From: JAEUIV01 sp033763795
Lineage (GTDB): Bacteria; Planctomycetota; Phycisphaerae; Phycisphaerales; UBA1924
Length of the DNA stretch: 64,000 nt
NCBI GenBank assembly: GCA_033763795.1
Contig: JANRJV010000061.1
Span: 38,819-102,818, forward strand
Reading direction: 5' to 3'
The translations under genes were made by a program, and so were the position numbers. Below are positions 26,923 to 35,555 of the stretch, in pieces; position 1 is the first letter of the stretch, and every line of letters begins with the position of its first letter. The notes beneath the pieces are model-generated. The model had not been told where the DNA came from and did not search any database. It saw nothing but the letters and a program-made list of their open reading frames with translations.

Positions 26923-28326
26923 ATGTTTCCGCAAGGCTTCACATGGGGCGCCGCCACGAGCGCCTACCAGATCGAGGGCGCCGCACGCGACGACGGCAAG
27001 GGCCTCTCCATCTGGGATCAGTTCTGCTCCGTGGACGGCGCCATCCACTCCGGTCACAAGGGCGATACCGCGTGCGACCACTACGGGCGCTTCGAGGAGG
27101 ACATCGCGCTGATGTCCGCCATCAACCTGCGCGCCTACCGCTTCTCCGTCTCGTGGCCTCGGGTGATGCCGACCGGCCGGGCGCCCGTCAACGCCCCGGG
27201 GCTCGCCTTCTACGACCGACTGGTCGACACGCTGCTCGCCGCCAATATCGAGCCATGGCTCACGCTCTATCACTGGGACCTCCCGCTGGAACTGCACCGC
27301 AAGGGCGGCTGGCTTAACCCCGAAGCTCCCCGCTGGTTCGAGGAGTACACCGCGGCGGTCGTCGACGCCCTCTCCGACCGCGTCACGCACTGGATGACCA
27401 TCAACGAGCCGCAGATCTTCGTTGGACTCGGCTACGGAACGGGCGTCCACGCGCCCGGACACAAGCTCACCTTCGCCGAGCAGCTCCTGATCGGCCACCG
27501 GGCCCTGCTCGCACACGGGCGCGCCGTCCAGGTCATCCGCGCCCGCGCCAAGTCCAAGCCGACCGTCGGATGGGCCCCGGTGGGCCGGGCCGGAATCCCC
27601 GTGTCTTCGTCGCGCGCCGATATCGAAGCCGCGCGGCGCCGGAGCGTGGAAATCGACGCGAAGGGGTTCTGGAACAACACGTGGTTCGGCGACGCCGTCT
27701 GTCTCGGCAAGTACCCGGAGGACGGTCTTGCGCTCTTCGGAGCCGACGTGCCGCGCGTCGAGTCCCGCGACATGGACATCATCTCCCAGCCCATCGATTT
27801 CTACGGCGTCAACATCTACTCGGGTGAACCGGTCCGCGCCGGCGACCGCGGCGAGCCCGTCCCCGTCCCGCGCGGCCCCGGCTACCCCCAGACCGCCTTC
27901 GGATGGACGATCGAGCCGGAGTCCCTCTACTGGGGACCGCGCTTCCTCTTCGAACGATACGGGCTGCCCATCATCGTCACCGAGAACGGCCTCTCATGCT
28001 TCGACATCGTCAGCGTCGACGGCAAGGTGCACGACCCGACCCGGATCGACTTCCTCACCCGCTACCTCCGCTGCCTGGCGCGCGCCGTCCACGACGGGGC
28101 GCTGATCACCGGCTATTTCCAGTGGTCGCTCCTCGACAACTTCGAGTGGGCGGAAGGCTTCCGCCAGCGCTTCGGCCTGATCTACGTCGACTACGAGTCG
28201 GGCAACCGCATCCTCAAGGACTCCGCGCACTGGTACGCCGACGTCATCCGGAGCAACGGCTCCGTGCTCGCAGCCGCCGAGACGGTCGTCCGCCGACAGG
28301 GGGTCGCACCGCGCGTGACGCTCTAA
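26923..28326 (+). CDS. GH1 beta-glucosidase
   Basis: A 467-residue cytoplasmic retaining beta-glucosidase (GH1), with no signal peptide. The acid/base Glu162 is in MTINEPQ and the nucleophile Glu354 is in IVTENGL; the N-terminal FPQGFTWGAATSAYQIEGA and C-terminal GYFQWSLLDNFEWAEGF are typical. It should split the beta-linked oligosaccharides brought in by the ABC importer just upstream, finishing the pathway begun outside by the GH16 and GH-A enzymes. It lies 64 bases past the MalG gene, after a weak AAAGGA ribosome binding site. The length is close to the usual 440-480. Confidence 0.95.
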   Translation: MFPQGFTWGAATSAYQIEGAARDDGKGLSIWDQFCSVDGAIHSGHKGDTACDHYGRFEEDIALMSAINLRAYRFSVSWPRVMPTGRAPVNAPGLAFYDRLVDTLLAANIEPWLTLYHWDLPLELHRKGGWLNPEAPRWFEEYTAAVVDALSDRVTHWMTINEPQIFVGLGYGTGVHAPGHKLTFAEQLLIGHRALLAHGRAVQVIRARAKSKPTVGWAPVGRAGIPVSSSRADIEAARRRSVEIDAKGFWNNTWFGDAVCLGKYPEDGLALFGADVPRVESRDMDIISQPIDFYGVNIYSGEPVRAGDRGEPVPVPRGPGYPQTAFGWTIEPESLYWGPRFLFERYGLPIIVTENGLSCFDIVSVDGKVHDPTRIDFLTRYLRCLARAVHDGALITGYFQWSLLDNFEWAEGFRQRFGLIYVDYESGNRILKDSAHWYADVIRSNGSVLAAAETVVRRQGVAPRVTL

Positions 28327-28406
28327 TGCCGCCGCCGGTTCGCGCCGAGGCGCTCAGACGCGGTCTGCCGAGCGTCCCCCGCAGACATCGCCGCGCCGCA
28401 AGAAGG

Positions 28407-28491
28407 TGGCCCCGGTGGGACTCGAACCCACACGCCGCTTGCGCGACAGCGGATTTTAAGTCCGCTGCGTCTGCCGTTCCGCCACGGGGCC
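28407..28491 (-). tRNA. tRNA-Leu (anticodon UAA)
   Basis: An 85-base class II tRNA on the minus strand. The acceptor stem is GGCCCCG with CGGGGCC and discriminator A; the anticodon arm is GCGGA-CTTAAAA-TCCGC, giving anticodon TAA, which reads UUA/UUG leucine codons. A long variable arm (GTCGCGCAAGCGGC) and the TTCGAGT T-loop are present. CCA is not encoded. No integrase or flanking repeat was seen next to it. Confidence 0.96.
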
Positions 28492-28553
28492 CTGCTCGCC
28501 GCAGCCCGCACCACGTTCGCATACCCGCCCGTCCGCCGCTCCGTGCCCGCCGA

Positions 28554-29336
28554 TCAGCCCGCCGTTTCGCGCTCGTCATCCACTTCTTCAAGATAACGGC
28601 CTGAGAGCTGTTCCTTGCTGAGCACCTCGGCGTACGGGATCACCGGCATGCGGATCACGCTGCGTAAGTGCGGCGACACCAGCTCGCGCACAACCGCCTG
28701 CTGCTTGGCGATCGGCAGCGTCGCGTCGATCACCGACAGCCCGTACTCGGGCACCATCTGCTCGTAGTTGCCCAGGATCCGGCCCTGGAACAGCTCGAAG
28801 CTCTTGTACGGATCCTCCGAGAGGCCCAGGTCCATGCCCGCCTCGTAGAACTTGAGCTCCGGACGCCCGCTCAGGATCCGCTCAAGCGCCTCATCGAGCG
28901 GCACGCGGAAATAGAACGCCACGGTGGGCCGCGGCGCGAAGCGGTACAGCCGCTTGACGAAATCCGGATCGAGCCCGCGCGCGATATCGCGGGCGAACGC
29001 CGTGTAGATGTACCGGTCCGCGACCACCACCGCACCCGCCCGCAGGGGAGGCAGGATCGTCCGCTCGAGCCGGTCCGCGAAGTCCGCCGCGTGGATCAGG
29101 CTGAACGTCAGCGGTGAGAGCAGCCGGTTCGCTTTGCCGTACTTCGTGATGTCCCGGACGAGCGGCGAGCTGTTCCACTCGCTGAACGAGACGCAGTATC
29201 CCTGCGACACGAGCCATTTGCGCAGCAGGTCAAGCTGCGTGCTCTTGCCCGAGCCGTCGATCCCCTCGACAACGAAGAGCTTGCCCGGAAGCTCGCCGAG
29301 GTCCGCGTACTGGTTGAAGCGCTCAGGGTTGATCAT
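28554..29336 (-). CDS. Thymidylate-kinase-like P-loop kinase (paralogue 1, intact Walker A)
   Basis: A 260-residue protein with the TMPK fold. The Walker A motif FVVEGIDGSGKSTQ has Lys31, and the DR motif is in VVADRYIYTAFARD. It differs from true dTMP kinases in that the usual SSxAYQG after the DRY motif is replaced by TAFARDIARG, and a KFYEAGMDLG segment is present that recurs (YWESGMDFL) in the paralogue at 32061-32825. The start is ATG 29336, overlapping the ppx-type stop by four bases; an upstream in-frame start is within that gene. Because it ends a polyphosphate-like operon, it may phosphorylate something other than dTMP. dTMP kinase remains possible. Confidence 0.75.
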   Translation of the reverse strand: MINPERFNQYADLGELPGKLFVVEGIDGSGKSTQLDLLRKWLVSQGYCVSFSEWNSSPLVRDITKYGKANRLLSPLTFSLIHAADFADRLERTILPPLRAGAVVVADRYIYTAFARDIARGLDPDFVKRLYRFAPRPTVAFYFRVPLDEALERILSGRPELKFYEAGMDLGLSEDPYKSFELFQGRILGNYEQMVPEYGLSVIDATLPIAKQQAVVRELVSPHLRSVIRMPVIPYAEVLSKEQLSGRYLEEVDDERETAG

Positions 29337-30997
29337 GGAGTAGTGGCCTGCGGAAGCCGCGGGGCATCCTGGGTTTCGCGATCGAAAGCGCTGCCGGCCC
29401 GCGGGCCGACCCACTCAAAGCGAGGCTCAAGCCCGAACTCCTTCGCGAACAGCTTGGCCTTCCGCGCGGCCCCCCACGAGTCGACCACGGGCTCCTCGGC
29501 GCCCTCCAGCAGGAACGAAGCCTCGCGCTCGCTCAGGCGGACGTGCACAGAAGCGACCGTCTGCGTGTGCGTGCGGTCGAGGCCGTCGGCGATCCGAAGA
29601 ATCCCGGCGAGGCGCCTGACGATCCCGCGGTCGGCCTCACCTAGCTTGGCGAAGTTCGGATGCCGCATCTTGGGCTCCGAGCGCCGGTGATACCGGGCGA
29701 TGTTCGCGATGATCTCCAGCTCGCGGTGCGTGAAGCCCTGCAGATCGCTGTGGACGATCAGGTGGTAGCTGTGCTTGTGGTGCTTGGCGTAGTTGATGAA
29801 GTATCCGACGTCGTGCAGCACCGCCGCGCTGTGCAGGATCTCTCTGCCCCAGGCGCCCTGCGCGTCCGAGAGCCGATCCGGCGCCTGCTTCTCGATCTGG
29901 TCGAAGATCTGGCACGCGAGCTCCGCGACGTGCTGCGAGTGCTGCTCCTCGTAGCGGCACTTGCCCGCAAACTGCCGGACCGCGTGCGCCCGGTCCACCG
30001 GTGCGGGCCGGCGGATCTTCTCGTCGTCCGAGCCTTCCCGCAGCATGGTCAGGAGGAGCCCGTCGCGGATGCCGCGGTCATGCACGCGCGCGGTGTTCAC
30101 CCCCAGGTGACGCATCACGCCCTCGGCGATCGCCAGCCCCGCGATGATGATCTCCGCGCGGTCCGGGCTGAGCCCGGGAACGCGCATGCGCGCCTTGACC
30201 GGGAGCTGCCGGAGCCAGTCGAGCGTGTGACGAAGCTCGGAGCGCTGCAGCTCGTAGCCTCGCGTCGCGAAGGGGAGCATCCCGCCCTCGCGCGGCACGG
30301 CGCCGCGGTGCATCGAGATCGCCGCCAGTGTCGTGAACGTCCCGCCCGTCCCCACCACGAACTGCGGCACGAAAGGCGGCTCCCCCACTTCTCGCTTGAG
30401 CACGTCGCGGATCCGCCGCCGCAGCTGCGTGTACGCGGCCTCGTTCCCGGCTTGCTCGACCCCCGCGAACTCCTCCGTCAGTCTCACCGCGCCCAGGGGC
30501 ACCGTGTACACCTGGTCCAGCACGCCCCCCGACGCCAGCACGAGCTCCGTGCTGCCGCCGCCGATGTCCGCGATCCCGGAAGACACCTCGCGCAGGTCGA
30601 ACGCGTACGACGCCGAGATGAACGCGAGCCGCGCTTCCTCTTCCCCGCTGATGGGCTCGAGCGTGATCCGCGTCCGTTCCAGGACCTCCTGGCAGAACTG
30701 CGCGCCGTTGCTCGCTTCCCGCACCGCGCACGTGCCGATGCAGCGGATCGACGAGACCCCGTACCCCTCGGCGATGCTCTTCATCCGCGCGATCGCGACC
30801 AGCGAGTCCTCGATGGCGTCGGGGTGCAGACGGTTCCCCTTCGCGAGCCCGCGGCCGAGGCGCGTCACGGCTTTCTCATCATCGAGCACGCGGTACGTGC
30901 CGTCAGAAGAACCCTCCGCGACCACCAGCCGGATGCTGTTCGTGCCGACGTCGATCGCCGCCAGACGCCGCGGTTTCGTTCCGTTGCCCACGATCAT
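29333..30997 (-). CDS. Ppx/GppA-type phosphatase with C-terminal HD-like domain
   Basis: A 554-residue protein. The N-terminal half has the actin-like fold of exopolyphosphatase/pppGpp phosphatase: AAIDVGTNSIRLVVAEG, then CIGTCAVREASNGAQF, SGEEEARLAF, IADIGGGSTELVLASGG and VGTGGTFTTLAAI. The C-terminal part has an HD-type region (HSAAVLHDVGYFINYAKHH) as in long Ppx proteins. The enzyme removes terminal phosphate from polyphosphate or converts pppGpp to ppGpp. The ATG at 30997 overlaps the stop of the CHAD gene by four bases, and its own stop overlaps the next start in the same way. The CHAD neighbour, a polyphosphate-binding domain, favours polyphosphate as substrate. Confidence 0.9.
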   Translation of the reverse strand: MIVGNGTKPRRLAAIDVGTNSIRLVVAEGSSDGTYRVLDDEKAVTRLGRGLAKGNRLHPDAIEDSLVAIARMKSIAEGYGVSSIRCIGTCAVREASNGAQFCQEVLERTRITLEPISGEEEARLAFISASYAFDLREVSSGIADIGGGSTELVLASGGVLDQVYTVPLGAVRLTEEFAGVEQAGNEAAYTQLRRRIRDVLKREVGEPPFVPQFVVGTGGTFTTLAAISMHRGAVPREGGMLPFATRGYELQRSELRHTLDWLRQLPVKARMRVPGLSPDRAEIIIAGLAIAEGVMRHLGVNTARVHDRGIRDGLLLTMLREGSDDEKIRRPAPVDRAHAVRQFAGKCRYEEQHSQHVAELACQIFDQIEKQAPDRLSDAQGAWGREILHSAAVLHDVGYFINYAKHHKHSYHLIVHSDLQGFTHRELEIIANIARYHRRSEPKMRHPNFAKLGEADRGIVRRLAGILRIADGLDRTHTQTVASVHVRLSEREASFLLEGAEEPVVDSWGAARKAKLFAKEFGLEPRFEWVGPRAGSAFDRETQDAPRLPQATTP

Positions 30998-32064
30998 CGC
31001 GCGGCCCCCGCCGAGCCTCGAAGCCCGGCCGGTCCGCTCGAGCCCGAGCCGTTCCGCGCGGCGTGCGCGATCGTCACCGGGCCGAATCGCGCTTCGGGAT
31101 GCAGCAGCCGCTCGAACGCACCGACCAGCTCCGCCTCGCCCGAGAGACGCCACCACCGCTCGAACTCCGACTGCGCTTCCTCGCACCGCTGGTGATACCC
31201 GGCCCGCAGCGAGAGCAGCGCGTCGAGTTCCCGCGAGGGGGCGTCCCAGGCTTTTTCGAGCGAGCCGTCCACCACGCCCACAAGCTCCGCCAGATCGTTC
31301 GCCGCTCCCAGCCGGTCCTGCATGCGGACCATCAGCGACATGACGTCGTCGAGCCGTGCCGCGTCGAAACAGGGGGCGAAGATCTCCAGCGTGTAGCGCA
31401 GCCGCTTGGCTCCCAGCCGGAGCTCGTGCAGCGGGGCCGCCTGGCTGAGCGGGCCGCTCCCGAGCAGGCGCAGCTCGGACACGAGCCGGCGGAGCGAGAT
31501 CGTCGCCGCGTCGCCCATCGTCATGGTCGGCGCGCCGCGCGCCAGAGTCGACGCCGGCCCGGACACCGCTCCGATCGAACCGACGAGCTTCTCGCGTGCG
31601 GCGGCCAGCTTGCGCGCCGGCACGTCCTCCACAAGCTCCGCCAGCTTCTTCATCGAGCGTTTGCGCCGCCGCTTCAGCGTCCGGATGAGCTGGGCGAGCT
31701 GCTCCCGGCCGGCCCCCTCGCCGCTCTGATAGTCATGCCCCAGAATCGCGGCCGACACGTCGCAGGATCTCGCCGCGCCGATGACCTGGCGCAGCGAGCG
31801 CAGCCGCTTCTTCACCCTGCGCAGCAGTCGGATGTCGCGCACGCACGGCGCAAACGTCCGCAGCACCGCAGTGGCTCGGCGGACCGCCACGCGTGTCTGA
31901 TGCACGTCGTCCGCCTCGACCTCGCCCGCGCGGGCTCCTTCTTCGAGTTTCGCCAGCCGCTGCTCGACCGCCCGCAGCTTGGCGCCCAGGATCTGCGCAG
32001 CCGCCACGTGGAGCAGCGTCCCCGGCTCCAGCCGCTCGGAGCTGTGCTCGCGGGCCGCGCTCAC
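30994..32064 (-). CDS. CHAD domain protein (polyphosphate-associated)
   Basis: A 356-residue all-helical protein with the CHAD domain, which has conserved His and Lys/Arg residues. Landmarks are DDVHQTRVAVRRATAVLRTF near residues 52-71, a very basic helix LKRRRKRSMKKL, and PLHELRLGAKRLRYTLEIF in the second half. CHAD domains are known to bind inorganic polyphosphate through these basic faces and often sit beside polyphosphate enzymes. The start is GTG at 32064, overlapping the upstream stop by four bases (GTGA); the longer open frame upstream lies inside the TMPK-like gene. Between a kinase-like gene and Ppx, it may be a polymer-binding scaffold. Confidence 0.9.
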   Translation of the reverse strand: MSAAREHSSERLEPGTLLHVAAAQILGAKLRAVEQRLAKLEEGARAGEVEADDVHQTRVAVRRATAVLRTFAPCVRDIRLLRRVKKRLRSLRQVIGAARSCDVSAAILGHDYQSGEGAGREQLAQLIRTLKRRRKRSMKKLAELVEDVPARKLAAAREKLVGSIGAVSGPASTLARGAPTMTMGDAATISLRRLVSELRLLGSGPLSQAAPLHELRLGAKRLRYTLEIFAPCFDAARLDDVMSLMVRMQDRLGAANDLAELVGVVDGSLEKAWDAPSRELDALLSLRAGYHQRCEEAQSEFERWWRLSGEAELVGAFERLLHPEARFGPVTIAHAARNGSGSSGPAGLRGSAGAAR

Positions 32065-32825
32065 GCGCGAACCCCTTCCATGTCCGACACCACCCGCAGG
32101 ATCCCCTGCGTCAGGTCGTTGAAAACCGGGTGGATCTCCCGCGTCGCGTCGATCACGTTGAACCTGTACGCGTCGGCCAGCTGGTCGAACACCTTGAGCA
32201 GTCGCGTCTGATAATTGACAAACGAGTCGTACACGTCGCTGTCGCCCAGGAAGTCCATCCCCGATTCCCAGTAGTCGAACCCGCCCGCGGAAAGGACGCG
32301 CGGCGTCAGGTGCGGCACGTCCACCTTCAGATAGAAGACCGCATGAGGCTTGGGCGCGAACCTGTACACGTCCTTGACCCAGCGGGGGTCCGTGCCCCGC
32401 ACGATCGAACGGGCCATGACCGAGTAGATGTACCGGTCCGTCAGCACCACGAACCCCGCGCGCAGGGCCGGGATGATCTCGTTCTCCACGCGGTCGGCCA
32501 GGTCCGTGGCGTACAGAAGATCCATTGTCAGCCGGCCCAGGGTGTGACCCTGCTTGGCCCGCCGGAGCCCGTCGCCCGCCAGCCGCCCCTTGGTCAGAGC
32601 GGTGTGGGCGACGCCGAAGCCCTTGGTCTCGAGCCACTCGCGGAGCAGCGCCAGGTGCGTCGATCGGCCCGCGCCGTCGGTCCCCTCGATGACGATCAGT
32701 CGCCCGGCGACATCAGAGATGTCGACGGGCGCCCCCCCGTCCGCCACGGAGTTCACAACGGCCTTGCCGGGCCGAAACCCCTGCTCCTCGCGTATGGGCT
32801 GGTTGTTCATCATGCGGTCGGGCAT
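32061..32825 (-). CDS. Thymidylate-kinase-like P-loop protein with Arg in place of the Walker A Lys (paralogue 2)
   Basis: A 254-residue TMPK-fold protein and paralogue of the one at 28554-29336. The P-loop reads IEGTDGAGRSTH, so the invariant Lys is Arg54. The DR motif is LTDRYIYSVMARSIVRG, and FDYWESGMDFLG matches the paralogue's signature. The canonical AYQG dTMP contacts are absent, as in the paralogue. I prefer ATG 32825, which follows AGGA at about 8 bases; the frame is open from 32948 (GTG) but that part is not conserved-looking. Its first 113 bases overlap, in another frame, the tail of the response-regulator gene. It may have altered or no nucleotide-phosphorylating activity. Confidence 0.75.
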   Translation of the reverse strand: MPDRMMNNQPIREEQGFRPGKAVVNSVADGGAPVDISDVAGRLIVIEGTDGAGRSTHLALLREWLETKGFGVAHTALTKGRLAGDGLRRAKQGHTLGRLTMDLLYATDLADRVENEIIPALRAGFVVLTDRYIYSVMARSIVRGTDPRWVKDVYRFAPKPHAVFYLKVDVPHLTPRVLSAGGFDYWESGMDFLGDSDVYDSFVNYQTRLLKVFDQLADAYRFNVIDATREIHPVFNDLTQGILRVVSDMEGVRA

Positions 32826-33609
32826 GCGGCGTTCCTGGGGCTCCAAGCGCGGCCGCCCGTCCCCCGCCCGGTACCGCTCGAGAATTGTACCCCTGCCGAG
32901 AACCGCTTCCCCGCACACCCCCGTCGAGGGGAACTCCCGCGAAGCCACAGATCTCGGCCAAGCCCTCGCGGATCGCGTACCGGGCCAGTTCCACCCGGTC
33001 GTGGATGCCCAGCTTCTCCATGATGGACGCCCGGTGGGCGTCGACCGTCTTGGGACTGCGGTGAATCGCCTCGGCGATCTGCATCCGCGACATTCCCTTG
33101 CCGATCATCCGGAGAATCTGTTGCTCCCGGGGGGTCAGGGTGTGCAGCTTGGACGTAGGAGTGCCCGGCATGCCGTCGGAACCATTCCACATCCGCTGCA
33201 CACGATCCCGGATGCCCGGGCTGTACGTCACGTGGCCCCTGGCGATGTTTCGCAGCGACGCCACCAGTTCGTCCGGGCTGTCGCCCTTCGATAGGTACCC
33301 CCACGCTCCGGCCCGCACGGCGGCATCGATGTAGTGATCGCGGACGAACGCGCTGAAGACGACGACCTTAAGCGACGGCATGCGCTTGCGCAGGTCGCTC
33401 ATCACCTCGAAGACGTCAGGACCGGGGAGCTCGATATCGAGAAGAAGAATCCCCGGCGTCAGGCGGGCGATCTCCTCGTTGAGCTTTTCCAGCGTCCCCA
33501 GCGACCCGCAGAACTCCAATCCCTCTTCGTCCGCAAGCCGCGCCCGCAGTCCCTCGACCACAAGTGCATGATCGTCAACGCACATGACTCGAACAGCCCC
33601 GCCGCTCAT
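32713..33609 (-). CDS. NarL/FixJ-type response regulator with odd C-terminal extension
   Basis: A 298-residue two-component regulator. Receiver domain residues 5-120 have phospho-acceptor Asp58 (ILLLDIE) and the conserved Lys in LSKGD; the LuxR-type HTH spans about 155-215 (LTPREQQILRMIGKGMSRMQ). I start at ATG 33609, preceded by GGAGGAG at 9 bases; the longer frame begins at TTG. Family members end near residue 220; here about 75 extra Gly/Arg/Ala-rich residues continue and read the start of the next gene in another frame, so the last part may be an accident of a lost stop. No partner kinase is adjacent. It may control the downstream polyphosphate-like set. Confidence 0.85.
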   Translation of the reverse strand: MSGGAVRVMCVDDHALVVEGLRARLADEEGLEFCGSLGTLEKLNEEIARLTPGILLLDIELPGPDVFEVMSDLRKRMPSLKVVVFSAFVRDHYIDAAVRAGAWGYLSKGDSPDELVASLRNIARGHVTYSPGIRDRVQRMWNGSDGMPGTPTSKLHTLTPREQQILRMIGKGMSRMQIAEAIHRSPKTVDAHRASIMEKLGIHDRVELARYAIREGLAEICGFAGVPLDGGVRGSGSRQGYNSRAVPGGGRAAALGAPGTPHARPHDEQPAHTRGAGVSARQGRCELRGGRGGARRHL

Positions 33610-33965
33610 TCTGGAGTACTCCTCCGGCTCCAAAGCGAGATGACCCGTGTGAGCCGTGTTTCTCCACCCCTCGGGAATCCCCCGTTCACCCCGTCACGTC
33701 CGGCTTGCGTTCGGTAGCCCTGCCACGTGAATGGCTTGCTCAATGATCGAGCTTTCTGCGGCGTCGCGGCTCGCAAGGGCGTGATGTCTCCGGCAGCCAC
33801 CGGTAGGCAGGTCCTAACCCGCACCAACCGATGAGTGCATGATACGAAAAACATACGGTCCAACGGGCGCAGCGAACGCAGATTCGCTAGGTATATCACC
33901 GAGTTTTGCGCGCCGCACCAGACCGCGTGCAATCAAAGCCGCATAGGTATTCCGCAGTAGCCTGA
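33610..33965. other. Intergenic region between phoU and the response regulator
   Basis: About 356 bases without a convincing gene, between the phoU stop and the response-regulator start on the same strand. It contains a 6-bp inverted repeat (AGCGAA, 6-base loop, TTCGCT; 33871-33888) and an AT-rich patch near 33840-33900 (including GTATATCACC) where a promoter for the downstream set may lie. I see no recognisable Pho box. Confidence 0.5.
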
Positions 33966-34646
33966 TCAGGCGACGTCGCTCTCGGGCGTCGCCTCAACGG
34001 GCGAATGCCGCACAACAAGCCCGTCGGCCGCGAACACCACCGACTCCGCGACGTTGGTGCACAGATCCGCGATGCGCTCCATCGAGCGCATGATCGCGAT
34101 GATGTCCAGCAACGACTTTGGATCGATCGTCTGCGCTTCGATCTGCGCGAGCGCCCAGCGCATCAGCGACTTGTACTGCTTGTCCACCTGCTTGTCGGAA
34201 AGGCGGACGCGATAGGCCCGTGCCGTGTCCATATCCGCCAGCGCGCCAAGGCAATCCGACACCATGGCGCGGATGGAGTGCGCCATCTCGCCAAGCGCCG
34301 CCGGTCGCTCGAAGGGTCGCCCATACTCGAGTTTGATCGCGCGCTTGGCCACGCCCCGCGCGAGGTCGGCGGCCCGCTCCAGATCCGCGTTGATCCGGAG
34401 CGCGGCCATGACATACCGAAGATCCCCGGCTACCGGCTGGTGGAGCGCGAGGATCGCCGCGCACTCGGACTCGACGTTCAGATCCAGCGCGTCGACGTCG
34501 TCGTCGGTGTCACGGACGCGCTCGGCGAGGCGAAGATCGTGCTTGAGCAGCGCATCGAACGCGTGATCGACCCGCTGCTCGACCTCGGCGCCCATCGTCA
34601 GCAGCAGCCGGCGCAGCGTCGTAAGCTCAGCCGTCAGACTCGGCAT
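33966..34646 (-). CDS. phoU: Phosphate-uptake regulatory protein PhoU
   Basis: A 226-residue all-helical protein with two PhoU repeats, each a three-helix bundle with the E/DxxxD-type metal clusters: RVDHAFDALLKHDLRLAERV and NADLERAADLARGVAKRA in the first, KSLMRWALAQIEAQTIDP and MRSMERIADLCTNVAESVVF in the second. PhoU links the PstSCAB importer to the PhoR kinase and silences PhoB when phosphate is ample. It follows pstB by 45 bases, the standard order pstSCAB-phoU, so it is part of that transcript. The length is about the usual 215-240. Confidence 0.95.
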   Translation of the reverse strand: MPSLTAELTTLRRLLLTMGAEVEQRVDHAFDALLKHDLRLAERVRDTDDDVDALDLNVESECAAILALHQPVAGDLRYVMAALRINADLERAADLARGVAKRAIKLEYGRPFERPAALGEMAHSIRAMVSDCLGALADMDTARAYRVRLSDKQVDKQYKSLMRWALAQIEAQTIDPKSLLDIIAIMRSMERIADLCTNVAESVVFAADGLVVRHSPVEATPESDVA

Positions 34647-34691
34647 TCACCGCCTCCTGCGCTCTCCCCATTCGAGTCGCCTTACTATAGC

Positions 34692-35551
<860 letters not shown>

Positions 35552-35555
<4 letters not shown>

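Noticed and set aside
28380..28520. tRNA-Leu as an integration site with attachment repeats
   Set aside because: No integrase, no nearby copy of the tRNA 3' end and no composition change; the neighbours are ordinary chromosomal genes.
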